NCBI RefSeq assembly: GCF_051020955.1
Contig: NW_027476465.1
Location: forward strand, 1 to 64,000
Reading direction: 5' to 3'
Source: Megalopta genalis
Taxonomy: Eukaryota; Arthropoda; Insecta; Hymenoptera; Halictidae
DNA length: 64,000 nt
Shown: one piece after another, positions 1-14,140 of the stretch
Position numbering within the stretch: the first letter of the stretch is position 1
Layout: every line of letters begins with the position of its first letter
Translations under genes and position numbers: made by a program
Notes under the pieces: model-generated
Databases searched by the model: none
The model's input: only the letters and a program-made list of their open reading frames with translations
Told to the model about the DNA's origin: nothing

Positions 1-3000
1 AGGCTGATCTTCGAATCCATGCGTAACAAATGGTTTAGCTTCAAATACTTGTGATATGCATGATTTAGCTTCAACAGCATGCGAAACAAACGAGTTAGCT
101 TCAAATCCAAGCGAAACACATGATTTATATTCAAATCAATGCGAAGTGGAAGGCTTATCTTCGAATCCATGCGAAACGAATAGTTTAGCTTCAAATACTT
201 GTGATATACATGATTCAGCTTCAACTGCATGCGAAACAAACGAGTTAGCTTCAAATCCATGCGACACACATGATTTAGCCTCAAATCAATGCGAAGTGGA
301 TGGCTTAGCTTCGAATAAATGCGAACCAAATGGTTTAGCTTCAAATACTTGTGATATGCATGATTTAGCTTCAACTACTTGCGAAAAAAACGAGTTAGCT
401 TCAAATCCAAGCGAAACACATGATTTAGCCTCAAATCAATGCGAATTAGAAGGGTTATCTTCGAATCCATGCGAAGCAAATGGTTTAGCTTCAAATACTC
501 GTGATATACATGATTTAGCTTCAACAGCATGCGAAACAAACGAGTTAGATTCAAATCCATGCGAAACACATGATTTAGCGTCAAACCAATGCGAAGTGGA
601 AGGCTTATCTTCGAATCCATGCGAAACAAATGGATCAGCTTCATATACTTGTGATATACATGATTTAGCTTCAACAGCATGCGAAATGTACGAGTTAGAT
701 TCAAATCCATGCGAAACATATGATTTAGCTTCAAATCAATGCGAAGTAAATAGGGTTATCTTCGAATCAATGCGAAACAAATGGGTTAGCTGCAAATACT
801 TGTGATATACATGATTTAGCTTCCACTGCATGCGAAACAAACGAGCTAGCTTAAAATCCATGCGATACACATGATTTAGCCTCAAATCAATGCGAAGTAG
901 AAGGCTTAGCTTCGAATAAATGCGAAACAAATGGTTTAGCTTCAAATACTTGTGATATATATGATTTAGCTTCAACAGCATGCGATACAAACGAGTTAGC
1001 TTCAAATCCATGCGAAACACATGATTTAGCGTCAAACCAATGCGAAGTGGAAGGCTTATCTTCGAATCCATGCGAAACAAATGGATCAGCTTCATATACT
1101 TGTGATATACATGATTTAGCTTCAACAGCATGCGAAATGTACGAGTTAGATTCAAATCCATGCGAAACACATGATTTAGCTTCAAATCAATGCGAAGTAA
1201 ATAGGGTTATCTTCGAATCCATGCGAAACAAATGGGTTAGCTGCATATACTTGTGATATACATGATTTAGCTTCCACTGCATGCGAAACAAACGAGCTAG
1301 CTTAAAATCCATGCGAAACACATGATTCAGATTCAAATCAATGCGAAGTAGGAGGCTTATCTTCGATCCCATCCGATACAAATGGTTTAGCTTCAAATAC
1401 TTGTGATATACATGATTTAGCTTCAACAGCATGCGAAACAAACGAGTTAGCTTCAAACCCATGCGAAACACATGATTTAGAATCAAATCAATGCTAAGTA
1501 GAAGGCTGATCTTCGAATCCATGCGTAACAAATGGTTTAGCTTCAAATACTTGTGATATACATGATTTAGATTCAACAGCATGCGAAACAAACGAGTTAG
1601 CTTCAAATCCATGCGAAACACATGATTTAGCCTCAAATCAATGCGAAGTAGAAGGCTTAGCTTCGAATAAATGCGAAACAAATGGTTTACCTTCAAATAC
1701 TTGTGATATATATGATTTAGCTTCAACAGCATGCGAAACAAAAGAGTTAGCTTCAAATCCATGCGAAACACATGATTTAGCTTCAAATCAATGCGAAGTA
1801 TGAGGCTTATCTTCGATCCCATCCGATACAAATGGTTTAGCTTCAAATTCTTGTGATATACATGATTTAGCTTCAACAGCATGCGAAACAAACGAGATAG
1901 CTTCAAATCCATGCGAAACACATGATTTAGCGTCAAATCAATGCGAAGTAGAAGGCTTATCTTCGAATCCATGCGAAACAAATGGTTTAGCTTCAAATAC
2001 TTGTGATATACATGATTTAGCTACAACTGCATGCGAATGAAACGAGTTAGCTTCAAAACCAAGCGAAACACATGATTTAGCCTCAAATCGATGCGAAGTA
2101 TAAGGCTTAGCTTTGAATAAATGCGAAACAAATGGTTTTAGCTTCAAATACTTGTGATATATATGATTTAGCTTCAACAGCATGCGAAACAAACGAGTTA
2201 GCTTCAAATCCATGCGAAACACATGATTTAGCTTCAAATCAATGCGAAGTAGGAGGCTTATCTTCGATCCCATGCGATACAAATGGTTTAGCTTCAAATA
2301 CTTGTGATATACATGATTTAGCTTCAACAGCATGCGAAAGAAACGAGTTAGCTTCAAATCCATGCGAAACACATTATTCAGATTCAAATCAATGCGAAGT
2401 AGGAGGCTTATCTTCGATCCCATCCGATACAAATGGTTTAGCTTCAAATACTTGTGATATACATGATTTAGCTTCAACAGCATGCGAAACAAACGAGTTA
2501 GCTTCAAATCCATGCGAAACACATGATTTAGCATAAAATCAATGCTAAGTAGAAGGCTGATCTTCGAATCCATGCGTAACAAATGGTTTAGCTTCAAATA
2601 CTTGTGATATACATGATTTAGATTCAACAGCATGCGAAACAAACGAGTTAGCTTCAAATCCATGCGAAACACATGATTTAGCCTCAAATCAATGCGAAGT
2701 AGAAGGCTTAGCTTCGAATAAATGCGAAACAAATGGTTTACCTTCAAATACTTGTGATATATATGATTTAGCTTCAACAGCATGCGAAACAAAAGAGTTA
2801 GCTTCAAATCCATGCGAAACACATGATTTAGCTTCAAATCAATGCGAAGTAGGAGGCTTATCTTCGATCCCATGCGATACAAATGGTTTAGCTTCAAATA
2901 CTTGTGATATACATGATTTAGCTTCAACAGCATGCGAAAGAAACGAGTTAGCTTCAAATCCATGCGAAACACATGATTCAGATTCAAATCAATGCGAAGT

Positions 3001-4000
3001 AGGAGGCTTATCTTCGATCCCATCCGATACAAATGGTTTAGCTTCAAATACTTGTGATATACATGATTTAGATTCAACAGCATGCGAAACAAACGAGTTA
3101 GCTTCAAATCCATGCGAAACACATGATTTAGCATAAAATCAATGCTAAGTAGAAGGCTGATCTTCGAATCCATGCGTAACAAATGGTTTAGCTTCAAATA
3201 CTTGTGATATACATGATTTAGCTTCAACAGCATGCGAAAGAAACGAGTTAGCTTCAAATCCATGCGAAACACATTATTCAGATTCAAATCAATGCGAAGT
3301 AGGAGGCTTATCTTCGATCCCATCCGATACAAATGGTTTAGCTTCAAATACTTGTGATATACATGATTCAGCTTCAACTGCATGCGAAACAAACGAGTTA
3401 GCTTTAAATCCATGCGAAGCACATGATTTAGATTAAAATCAATGCGAAGTAGAAGGCTTATCTTCGAATCGGTGCGAAACAAATGGCTTAGCTTCAAATA
3501 CTTGTGACATACATGATTTAGCTACAACTGCATGCGAAAAAAACGAGTTAGCTTCAAAACCAAGCGAAACACATGATTTAGCCTCAAATCAATGCGAAGT
3601 AGGAGGCTTATCTTCGATCCCATCCGATACAAATGGTTTAGCTTCAAATACTTGTGATATACATGATTTAGCTTCAACAGCATGCGAAACAAACGAGCTA
3701 GCTTCAAATCCATGCGAAACACATGATTTAGCATCAAATCAATGCGAAGTAGAAGGCTTATCTTCGAATCCATGCGAAACAAGTGGTTTAGCTTCAAATA
3801 CTTGTGATATACATGATTTAGCTACAACTGCATGCGAAAAAAACGAGTTAGCTTCAAAACCAAGCGAAACACATGATTTCGCCTCAAATCAATGCGAAGT
3901 AGAAGGCTTAGCTTCGAATAAATGCGAAACAAATGGTTTAGCTTCAAATACTTGTGATATATATGATTTAGCTTCAACAGCATGCGAAACAAACGAGTTA
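1..4000 (+). repeat. Array segment with 451-, 600- and 900-bp offsets
   Basis: Bases 550-863 and 1001-1314 are near-identical at an offset of 451 bp, and both contain the same 31-bp E monomer (739-769 and 1190-1220) and the private variant GGATCAGCTTCATATAC. Bases 2170-2620 match 2770-3220 (offset 600), including GCATAAAATCAATGCTAAG at about 2531 and 3131. Bases 2281-2470 match 3181-3370 (offset 900), sharing the private ACATTATTCA. A further one-base insertion lies in the A monomer at 2121-2151. The first 300 bases hold the same monomers with no special feature. No gene is present. Confidence 0.88.
1938..3497 (-). other. Minus-strand open stretch (519 codons), repeat translation
   Basis: Same LKLNHxFRM decapeptide as elsewhere. 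Past the one-base insertion in monomer A at 2121-2151 the reading switches to the SHGFEAKP-type frame, so its last part is a different decapeptide. That change inside one open stretch argues against a selected protein. Confidence 0.06.
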
Positions 4001-5673
4001 GCTTCAAATCCATGCGAACACATGATTTAGCTTCAAAACAATGCGAAGTAGGAGGCTTATCTTCGATTCGATGCGATACAAATGGTTTAGCTTCAAATAC
4101 ATGTGATGTACATGATTTAGCTACAACAGCATGCGAAACTATCGGGTTAGCTTCAAATCCATGCGAAACACATGATTTAGATTAAAATCAATGCGATGTA
4201 GAAGGCTTATCTTCGAATCCATGCGAAACAAATGGTTTAGCTTCAAATACTTGTGATATACATGATTTAGCTTCAACTGCATGCGAAACAAACGAGTTAG
4301 CTTATAATCCATGCGAAACACATGATTTAGCTTCAAATCAATGCGAAGTAGGAGGCTTATCTTCGATCCCATGCGATACAAATGGTTTAGCTTCAAATAC
4401 TTGTGATATACATGATTTAGCTTCAACAGCATGCGAAACAAACGAGTTAGCTTCAAATCCATGCGAAACACATGATTTGGCTTCAAATCAATGCGAAGTA
4501 GGAGGCTTATCTTCGATCCCATGCGATACAAATGGTTTAGCTTCAAGTACTTGTGATATACATGATTTAGCTTCAAATCAGTGCGAAGTAGGAGGCTTAT
4601 CTTCGATCCCATGCGATACAAATGGTTTAGCTTCAAATACTTGTGATATACATGATTTAGCTTCAACAGCATGCGAAAGAAACGAGTTAGCTTCAAATCC
4701 ATGCGAAGTAGGAGGCTTATCTTCGATCCCATCCGATACAAATGGTTTAGCTTCAAATACTTGTGATATACATGATTTAGCTTCAACAGCATGCGAAACA
4801 AACGAGCTAGCTTCAAATCCATGCGACACACATGATTTAGCATCAAATCAATGCGAAGTAGAAGGCTTATCTTCGTATCCATGCGAAACAAATGGTTTAG
4901 CTGCAAATACTTGTGATATACGTGGTTTAGCTTCAACTGCATGCGAAACAAACGAGTTAGCTTCGAATCCATGCGAAACGAATAGTTTAGCTTCAAATAC
5001 TTGTGATGTACATGATTCAGCTTCAACTGCATGCGAAACAAACGAGTTAGCTTCAAATCCTTGCGAAACACATGATTTAGATTAAAATCAATGCGAAGTA
5101 GAAGGCTTATCTTCGAATCCATTCCAAACAAATGGTTTAGCTTCAAATACTTGTGATATACATGATTTAGCTTCAACTGCATGCGAAACAAACGAGTTAG
5201 CTTAAAATCCATGCGGAAAACATGATTTAGCTTCAAATCAATGCGAAGTAGAAGGCAGATCTTCGAATCCATGCGAAGCAAATGGTTTAGCTTCAAATAC
5301 TTGTGATACACTTGATTTAGCTTCAACTGCTCGCGAATCAAACGAGTTAGCTTCAAATCCATGCGAACACATGATTTAGCTTCAAAACAATGCGAAGTAG
5401 GAGGCTTATCTTCGATTCGATGCGATACAAATGGTTTAGCTTCAAATACATGTGATGTACATGATTTAGCTACAACAGCATGCGAAACTAACGGGTTAGC
5501 TTCAAATCCATGCGAAACACATGATTTAGATTAAAATCAATGCGATGTAGAAGGCTTATCTTCGAATCCATGCGAAACAAATGGTTTAGCTTCAAATACT
5601 TGTGATATACATGATTTAGCTTCAACTGCATGCGAAACAAACGAGTTAGCTTATAATCCATGCGAAACACATG
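3992..5673 (+). repeat. Pair of 0.33-kb duplicates, offset 1,349 bp, each with a 29-bp D monomer
   Basis: Bases 3992-4324 and 5341-5673 match with few differences. Both copies begin with a 29-bp D monomer (4012-4040, 5361-5389) reading ATGCGAACACATG, one A short. Both then carry CTTCGATTCG and an A-B pair with the variant AATACATGTGATGTACATG. Related copies of that A-B pair occur near 10,722, 13,872, 14,022 and 22,211. Confidence 0.84.
4221..4370 (+). repeat. Near-consensus example of the 150-bp five-monomer unit (A-B-C-D-E)
   Basis: This unit shows the five classes clearly. A (4221-4250) has ACAAATGG after the ATGCGAA start. B (4251-4280) starts TTGTGATATACATG and ends CAACTGC or CAACAGC. 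C (4281-4310) carries AACGAG. D (4311-4340) carries CACATGAT and ends AATCA. E (4341-4370) has GAAGTAG-AGGCTTATCTTCGA. B is the most distinct: it has TGTGA where the other four have TGCGA. The B/C junction makes GCATGC (an SphI site) and most E monomers hold TTCGAA, so each occurs about once per unit. In the plus open frame the unit encodes five decapeptides, each starting with Cys. Confidence 0.93.
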
Positions 5674-8600
5674 AGTTAGCTTCAAATCAATGCGAAGTAG
5701 AAGGCTTAGCTTCGAATAAATGCGAAACAAATGGTTTAGCTTCAAATACTTGTGATATATATGATTTAGCTTCAACAGCAGGCGAAACAAACGAGTTAGC
5801 TTCAAATCCATGCGAAACACATGATTTAGCTTCAAATCAATGCGAAGTAGGAGGCTTATCTTCGATCCCATGCGATACAAATGGTTTAGCTTCAAATACT
5901 TGTGATATACATGATTTAGCTTCAACAGCATGCGAAAGAAACGAGTTAGCTTCAAATCCATGCGAAACACATGATTCAGATTCAAATCAATGCGAAGTAG
6001 GAGGCTTATCTTCGATCCCATCCGATACAAATGGTTTAGCTTCAAATACTTGTGATATACATGATTTAGCTTCAACAGCATGCGAAACAAACGAGCTAGC
6101 TTCAAATCCATGCGAAACACATGATTTAGCATCAAATCAATGCGAAGTAGAAGGCTTATCTTCGTATCCATGCGAAACAAATGGTTTAGCTGCAAATACT
6201 TGTGATATACGTGGTTTAGCTTCAACTGCATGCGAAACAAACGAGTTAGCTTCGAATCCATGCGAAACGAATAGTTTAGCTTCAAATACTTGTGATATAC
6301 ATGATTCAGCTTCAACTGCATGCGAAACAAACGAGTTAGCTTTAAATCCATGCGAAGCACATGATTTAGATTAAAATCAATGCGAAGTAGAAGGCTTATC
6401 TTCGAATCGATGCGAAACAAATGGCTTAGCTTCAAATACTTGTGACATACATGATTTAGCTACAACTGCATGCGAAAAAAACGAGTTAGCTTCAAAACCA
6501 AGCGAAACACATGATTTAGCCTCAAATCAATGCGAAGTAGGAGGCTTATCTTCGATCCCATCCGATACAAATGGTTTAGCTTCAAATACTTGTGATATAC
6601 ATGATTTAGCTTCAACAGCATGCGAAACAAACGAGCTAGCTTCAAATCCATGCGAAACACATGATTTAGCATCAAATCAATGCGAAGTAGAAGGCTTATC
6701 TTCGAATCCATGCGAAACAAGTGGTTTAGCTTCAAATACTTGTGATATACATGATTTAGCTACAACTGCATGCGAAAAAAACGAGTTAGCTTCAAAACCA
6801 AGCGAAACACATGATTTCGCCTCAAATCAATGCGAAGTAGAAGGCTTAGCTTCGAATAAATGCGAAACAAATGGTTTAGCTTCAAATACTTGTGATATAT
6901 ATGATTTAGCTTCAACAGCATGCGAAACAAACGAGTTAGCTTCAAATCCATGCGAAACACATGATTTGGCTTCAAATCAATGCGAAGTAGGAGGCTTATC
7001 TTCGATCCCATGCGATACAAATGGTTTAGCTTCAAGTACTTGTGATATACATGATTTAGCTTCAAATCAGTGCGAAGTAGGAGGCTTATCTTCGATCCCA
7101 TGCGATACAAATGGTTTAGCTTCAAATACTTGTGATATACATGATTTAGCTTCAACAGCATGCGAAACAAACGAGTTAGCTTCAAATCCATGCGAAACAT
7201 ATGATTTAGCCTCAAATCAATGCGAAGTAGAAGGCTTATCTTCGAATCCATGCGAAACAAATGGTTTAGCTTCAAATACTTGTGATATACATGATTTAGC
7301 TACAACTGCATGCGAAAAAAACGAGTTAGCTTCAAAACCAAGCGAAACACATGATTTAGCCTCAAATCAATGCGAAGTAGAAGGCTTAGCTTCGAATAAA
7401 TGCGAAACAAATGGTTTAGCTTCAAATACTTGTGATATATATGATTTAGCTTCAACAGCATGCGAAACAAACGAGTTAGCTTCAAATCCATGCGAAACAC
7501 ATGATTCAGATTCAAATCAATGCTAAGTAGAAGGCTGATCTTCGAATCCATGCGTAACAAATGGTTTAGCTTCAAATCAATGCGAAGTAGAAGGCTTAGC
7601 TTCGAATAAATGCGAAACAAATGGTTTACCTTCAAATACTTGTGATATATATGATTTAGCTTCAACAGCATGCGAAACAAACGAGTTAGCTTCAAATCCA
7701 TGCGAAACACATGATTTAGCTTCAAATCAATGCGAAGTAGGAGGCTTATCTTCGATCCCATGCGATACAAATGGTTTAGCTTCAAATACTTGTGATATAC
7801 ATGATTTAGCTTCAACAGCATGCGAAACAAACGAGTTAGCTTCAAATCCATGCGAAACACATGAGTTAGCTTCAAATCAATGCGAAGTGGAAGGCTTATC
7901 TTCGTATCCATGCGAAACGAATAGTTTAGCTCCAAATACTTGTGATATACATGATTCAGCTTCAACTGCATGCGAAACAAACGAGTTAGCTTTAAATCCA
8001 TGCGAAACACATGATTTAGATTAAAATCAATGCGAAGTAGAAGGCTTATCTTCGAATCGATGCGAAACAAATGGCTTAGCTTCAAATACTTGTGATATAC
8101 ATGATTTAGCTACAACTGCATGCGAAAAAAACGAGTTAGCTTCAAAACCAAGCGAAACACATGATTTAGCCTCAAATCAATGCGAAGTAGGAGGCTTATC
8201 TTCGATCCCATCCGATACAAATGGTTTAGCTTCAAATACTTGTGATATACATGATTTAGCTTCAACAGCTTGCGAAACAAACGAGCTAGCTTCAAATCCA
8301 TGCGAAACACATGATTTAGCATCAAATCAATGCGAAGTAGAAGGCTTATCTTCCAATCCATGCGAAACAAATGGTTTAGCTTCAAATACTTGTGATATAC
8401 ATGATTTAGCTACAACTGCATGCGAAAAAAACGAGTTAGCTTCAAAACCAAGCGAAACACATGATTTCGCCTCAAATCAATGCGAAGTAGAAGGCTTAGC
8501 TTCGAATAAATGCGAAACAAATGGTTTTGCTTCAAATACTTGTGATATATATGATTTAGCTTCAACAGCATGCGAAACAAACGAGTTAGCTTCAAATCCA

Positions 8601-10668
8601 TGCGAAACACATGATTTAGCTTCAAATCAATGCGAAGTAGGAGGCTTATCTTCGATCCCATGCGATACAAATGGTTTAGCTTCAAGTACTTGTGATATAC
8701 ATGATTTAGCTTCAACAGCATGCGAAACAAACGAGTTAGCTTCAAATCCATGCGAAACACATGATTCAGATTCAAATCAATGCGAAGTAGGAGGCTTATC
8801 TTCGATCCCATCCGATACAAATGGTTTAGCTTCAAATACTTGTGATATACATGATTCAGCTTCAACTGCATGCGAAACAAACGAGTTAGCTTTAAATCCA
8901 TGCGAAACACATGATTTAGATTAAAATCAATGCGAAGTAGAAGGCTTATCTTCGAATCGATGCGAAACAAATGGCTTAGCTTCAAATACTTGTGATATAC
9001 ATGATTTAGCTTCAACAGCATGCGAAACAAACGAGTTAGCTTCAAATCCATGCGAAACACATGATTTAGCTTCAAATCAATGCGAATTAGAACGGTTGTC
9101 TTGGAATCCATGCGAAACGTATGATATAGCTTCAAATACTTGTGTTATACATGATTTAGCTTCAACAGCATGTGAAAAAAACGAGTTAGCTTCAAAACCA
9201 AGCGAAACAAATGATTTAGCCTCAAATCAATGCGAAGTAGAAGGCTTAGCTTCGAATAAATGCGAAACAAATGGTTTAGCTTCAAATACTTGTGATATAT
9301 ATGATATAGCTTCAACAGCATGCGAAAAAAAAGAGTTAGCTTCAAATCCATGCGAAACACATGATTTAGCCTCAAATCAATGCGAAGTAGAAGGCTTAGC
9401 TTCGAATAAATGCGAAACAAATGGTTTAGCTTCAAATACTTGTGATGTATATGATTTAGCTTCAACAGCATGCGAAACAAACGAGTTAGCTTCAAATCCA
9501 TGCGAAACACATGATTTAGCTTCAAATCAATGCGAAGTAGGAGGCTTATCTTCGATCCCATGCGATACAAATGGTTTAGCTTCAAATACTTGTGATATAC
9601 ATGATTTAGCTTGAACAGCATGCGAAAGAAACGAGCTAGCTTCAAATCCATGCGAAACAAGTGATTTAGCATCAAATCAATGCGAAGTAGAAGGCTGATC
9701 TTCGAATCCATGCGAAGCAAATGGTTTAGCTTCAAATACTTGTGATATACATGATTTAGCTTCAACAGCATGCGAAACAAATGAGTTATATTCAAATCCA
9801 AGCGAAACACATGATTTATCTTCAAATCAATGCGAAGTAGAAAGCTTAGCTTCAAAACCATGGGAATCAAATTGTTTAGCTTCAAATACTTGTGATATGC
9901 ATGATTTAGCTTCAACTACTATCGTAAAAAACGAGTTAGCTTCAATTCCAAGCGAAACACATGATTTAGCCTCAAATCAATGCGAATTAGAAGGGTTATC
10001 TTCGTATCCATGCGAAACAAATGGTTTAGCTGCAAATACTTGTGATATACGTGATTTAGCTTCAACTACATGCGAAACAAACGAGTTAGCTTCGAATCCA
10101 TGCGAAACACATGATTTGGCATCAAATCAATGCGAAGTAGAAGACTTATCTTCGTATCCATGCGAAACAAATGGTTTAGCTGCAAATACTTGTGATATAC
10201 GTGATTTAGCTTCAACTGCATGCGAAACAAACGAGTTAGCTTCGAATCCATGCGAAACGAATAGTTTAGCTTCAAATACTTGTGATGTACATGATTCAGC
10301 TTCAACTGCATGCGAAACAAACGAGTTAGCTTCAAATCCTTGCGAAACACATGATTTAGATTAAAATCAATGCGAAGTAGAAGGCTTATCATCGAATCCA
10401 TTCGAAACAAATGGTTTAGCTTCAAATACTTGTGATATACATGATTTAGCTTCAACTGCATGCGAAATAAACGAGTTAGCTTCGAATCCATGCGGAAAAC
10501 ATGATTTAGCTTCAAATCAATGCGAAGTAGAAGGCTGATCTTCGAATCCATGCGAAGCAAATGGTTTAGCTTCAAATACTTGTGATACACTTGATTTAGC
10601 TTCAACTGCTCGCGAATCAAACAAGTTAGCTTCAAATCCATGCGAACACATGATTTAGCTTCAAATCA
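5190..10668 (+). repeat. Dispersed block with TCGCGA marker followed by a 29-bp D monomer
   Basis: A C-monomer variant containing TCGCGA (NruI) after CAACTGC occurs at 5331, 10610, 22099 and 53742 and was not noticed elsewhere. At the first three sites it is followed 30 bases later by the 29-bp D monomer (5361, 10640, 22129). At 53,742 the following D monomer is full length. All four sites also share the preceding GATACACTTGATTTAGC form of monomer B and a GCGGAAAACATG form of D. This is one ancestral block copied to distant parts of the array. Confidence 0.83.
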
Positions 10669-10909
10669 ATGCGAAGTAGGAGGCTTATCTTCGATTCCAT
10701 GCGATACAAATGATTTAGCTTCAAATACATGTGATGTACATGATTTAGCTACAACAGCATGCGAAACAAACGAGTTAGCTTCAAATCCATGCGAAACACA
10801 TGATTTAGATTAAAATCAATGCGAAGTAGATGGCTTATCTTCGAATCCATGCGTAACAAATAGTTTAGCTTCAAATACTTGTGATATACATGATTCAGAT
10901 TCAACAGCA

Positions 10910-12475
10910 TGCGAAACAAACGAGTTAGCTTCAAATCCATGCGAAACACATGATTTAGCATCAAATCAATGCTAAGTAGAAGGCTGATCTTCGAATCCAT
11001 GCGTAACAAATGGTTTAGCTTCAAATATTTGTGATATACATGATTTAGCTTCAACAGCATGCGAAACAAACGAGTTAGCTTCAAATCCATGCGAAACACA
11101 TGATTTAGCTTCAAATCAATGCGAATTAGAAGGGTTGTCTTGGAATCCATGCGAAACGTATGATATAGCTTCAAATACTTGTGATATACATGATTTAGCT
11201 TCAACAGCATGTGAAATAAACGAGTTAGCTTCAAAACCAAGCGAAACAAATGATTTAGCCTCAAATCAATGCGAAGTAGAAGGCTTAGCTTCGAATAAAT
11301 GCGAAACAAATGGTTTAGCTTCAAATACTTGTGATATATATGATTTAGCTTCAACAGCATGCGAAACAAACGAGTTAGCTTCAAATCCATGCGAAACATA
11401 TGATTCAGATTCAAATCAATGCGAAGTAGGAGGCTTATCTTCGATCCCATCCGATACAAATGGTTTAGCTTCAAATACTTGTGATATACATGATTTAGAT
11501 TCAACAGCATGCGAAACAAACGAGTTAGCTTCAAATCCATGCGAAACATATGATTTAGCCTCAAATCAATGCGAAGTATAAGGCTTATCTTCGAATCCAT
11601 GCGAAACAAATGGTTTAGCTTCAAATACTTGTGATATACATGATTTAGCTACAACTGCATGCGAAAAAAACGAGTTAGCTTCAAAACCAAGCGAAACACA
11701 TGATTTAGCCTCAAATCAATGCGAAGTAGAAGGCCTAGCTTCGAATAAATGCGAAACAAATGGTTTAGCTTCAAATACTTGTGATATATATGATTTAGCT
11801 TCAACAGCATGCGAAACAAACGAGTTAGCTTCAAATCCATGCGAAACACATGATTTAGCTTCAAATCAATGCGAAGTAGGAGGCTTATCTTCGATCCCAT
11901 CCGATACAAATGGTTTAGCTTCAAATACTTGTGATATACATGATTTAGCTTCAACAGCATGCGAAACAAACGAGTTAGCTTCAAATCCATGCGAAACACA
12001 TGATTTAGCATCAAATCAATGCTAAGTAGAAGGCTGATCTTCGAATCCATGCGTAACAAATGGTTTAGCTTCAAATATTTGTGATATACATGATTTAGCT
12101 TCAACAGCATGCGAAACAAACGAGTAAGCTTCAAATCCATGCGAAACACATGATTTAGCTTCAAATCAATGCGAATTAGAAGGGTTGTCTTGGAATCCAT
12201 GCGAAACGTATGATATAGCTTCAAATACTTGTGATATACATGATTTAGCTTCAACAGCATGTGAAAAAAACGAGTTAGCTTCAAAACCAAGCGAAACAAA
12301 TGATTTAGCCTCAAATCAATGCGAAGTAGAAGGCTTAGCTTCGAATAAATGCGAAACAAATGGTTTAGCTTCAAATACTTGTGATATATATGATTTAGCT
12401 TCAACAGCATGCGAAACAAACGAGTTAGCTTCAAATCCATGCGAAACACATGATTCAGATTCAAATCAATGCTAA
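10910..12475 (+). repeat. Tandem duplicates, offset 1,050 bp
   Basis: Bases 10,910-11,425 match 11,960-12,475. Both begin with an E monomer reading ATGCTAAGTAGAAGGCTG (10,969 and 12,019), continue with ATGCGTAAC and AATATTTGTGATA, and then have a D/E pair reading GAATTAGAAGGGTTGTCTTGG. The same ordered block recurs at 14,869, 16,069, 52,183 and 52,632, so it is a six-copy block with two outlying copies 36 kb away. Confidence 0.86.
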
Positions 12476-14140
12476 GTAGATGGCTGATCTTCGAATCCAT
12501 GCGTAACAAATGGTTTAGCTTCAAATACTTGTGATATACATGATTTAGATTCAACAACATGCGAAACAAACGAGTTAGCTTCAAATCCATGCGAAACACA
12601 TGATTTAGCCTCAAATCAATGCGAAGTAGAAGGCTTAGCTACGAATAAATGCGAAACAAATGGTTTACCTTCAAATACTTGTGATATATATGATTTAGCT
12701 TCAACAGCATGCGAAACAAAAGAGTTAGCTTCAAATCCATGCGAAACACATGATTTAGCTTCAACTCAATGCGAAGTAGGAGGCTTATCTTCGATCCTAT
12801 CCGATACAAATGGTTTAGCTTCAAATACTTGTGATATACATGATTTAGCTTCAACAGCATGCGAAACAAACGAGCTAGCTTCAAATCCATGCGAAACACA
12901 TGATTTAGCATCAAATCAATGCGAAGTAGAAGGCTTATCTTCGAATCCATGCGAAACAAATGGTTTAGCTTCAAATACTTGTGATATACATGATTTAGCT
13001 ACAACTGCATGCGAAAAAAACGAGTTAGCATCAAAACCAAGCGAAACACATGATTTAGCCTCAAATCAATGCGAAGTAGAAGGCTTAGCTTCGAATAAAT
13101 GCGAAACAAATGGTTTAGCTTCAAATACTTGTGATATATATGATTTAGCTTCAACAGCATGCGAAACAAACGAGTTAGCTTTAAATCCATGCGAAACACA
13201 TGATTTAGATTAAAATCAATGCGAAGTAGAAGGCTTATCTTCGAATCGATGCGAAACAAATGGCTTAGCTTCAAATACTTGTGATATACATGATTTAGCT
13301 ACAACTGCATGCGAAAAAAACGAGTTAGCTTCAAAACCAAGCGAAACACATGATTTCGCCTCAAATCAATGCGAAGTAGAAGGCTTAGCTTCGAATAAAT
13401 GCGAAACAAATGGTTTTGCTTCAAATACTTGTGATATATATGATTTAGCTTCAACAGCATGCGAAACAAACGAGTTAGCTTCAAATCCATGCGAAACACA
13501 TGATTTAGCTTCAAATCAATGCGAGGTAGGAGGCTTATCTTCGATCCCATGCGATACAAATGGTTTAGCTTCAAGTACTTGTGATATACATGATTTAGCT
13601 TCAACAGCATGCGAAAGAAACGAGTTAGCTTCAAATCCATGCGAAACACATGATTCAGATTCAAATCAATGCGAAGTAGGAGGCTTATCTTCGATCCCAT
13701 CCGATACAAATGGTTTAGCTTCAAATACTTGTGATATACATGATTTAGCTTCAACAGCATGCCAAACAAACGAGTTAGCTTCAAATCCATGCGAAACACA
13801 TGATTTAGCTTCAAATCAATGCGAAGTAGGAGGCTTATCTTCGATTCCATGCGATACAAATGGTTTAGCTTCAAATACATGTGATGTACATGATTTAGCT
13901 ACAACAGCATGCGAAACTAACGGGTTAGCTTCAAATCCATGCGAAACACATGATTTAGATTAAAATCAATGCGATGTAGAAGGCTTATCTTCGAATCCAT
14001 GCGAAACAAATGGTTTAGCTTCAAATACATGTGATGTACATGATTTAGCTACAACAGCATGCGAAACTAACGGGTTAGCTTCAAATCCATGCGAAACACA
14101 TGATTTAGATTAAAATCAATGCGATGTAGAAGGCTTATCT
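12476..14140 (+). repeat. Array segment 12.5-14.1 kb, no distinct block boundaries resolved
   Basis: This stretch is ordinary A-E array. It holds an AATACATGTGATGTAC pair at about 13,872 and 14,022, which is a 150-bp local repeat, with the GAAACTAACGGG form of C at both. It also holds several CTACAAC variants of monomer B, each of which places a TAG in the minus open frame. No gene, RNA or non-repeat DNA is seen. Confidence 0.85.

Larger units (their letters stand above)
3352..6955 (+). repeat. Pair of 0.67-kb duplicates, offset 2,938 bp
   Basis: Bases 3352-4017 and 6290-6955 match closely and share private variants such as GCGAAGCACATG and TTGTGACATAC. The offset is 98 monomers minus two bases, explained by the one-base deletions at 4012 and 5361 that lie between the copies. 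A related copy with a few differences lies near 7951-8550. Between the pair are a second duplication (3992-4324 matching 5341-5673, offset 1,349) and a pair of hybrid-monomer junctions at 4581 and 7070. Confidence 0.85.

Noticed and set aside
139..198. CENP-B box at the E/A monomer junction
   Set aside because: TTCGAATCCATGCGAA resembles the box loosely, but the spacing after TTCG is one base too long and the CGGG end is missing.
56..805. Cysteine-rich secreted or pentapeptide-repeat-like protein on the plus strand
   Set aside because: The LASN decapeptide looks regular but lacks a signal peptide, does not follow the A(D/N)Lxx pentapeptide pattern, and is broken by GGCTGATCT and GATTAAAATC in most units.
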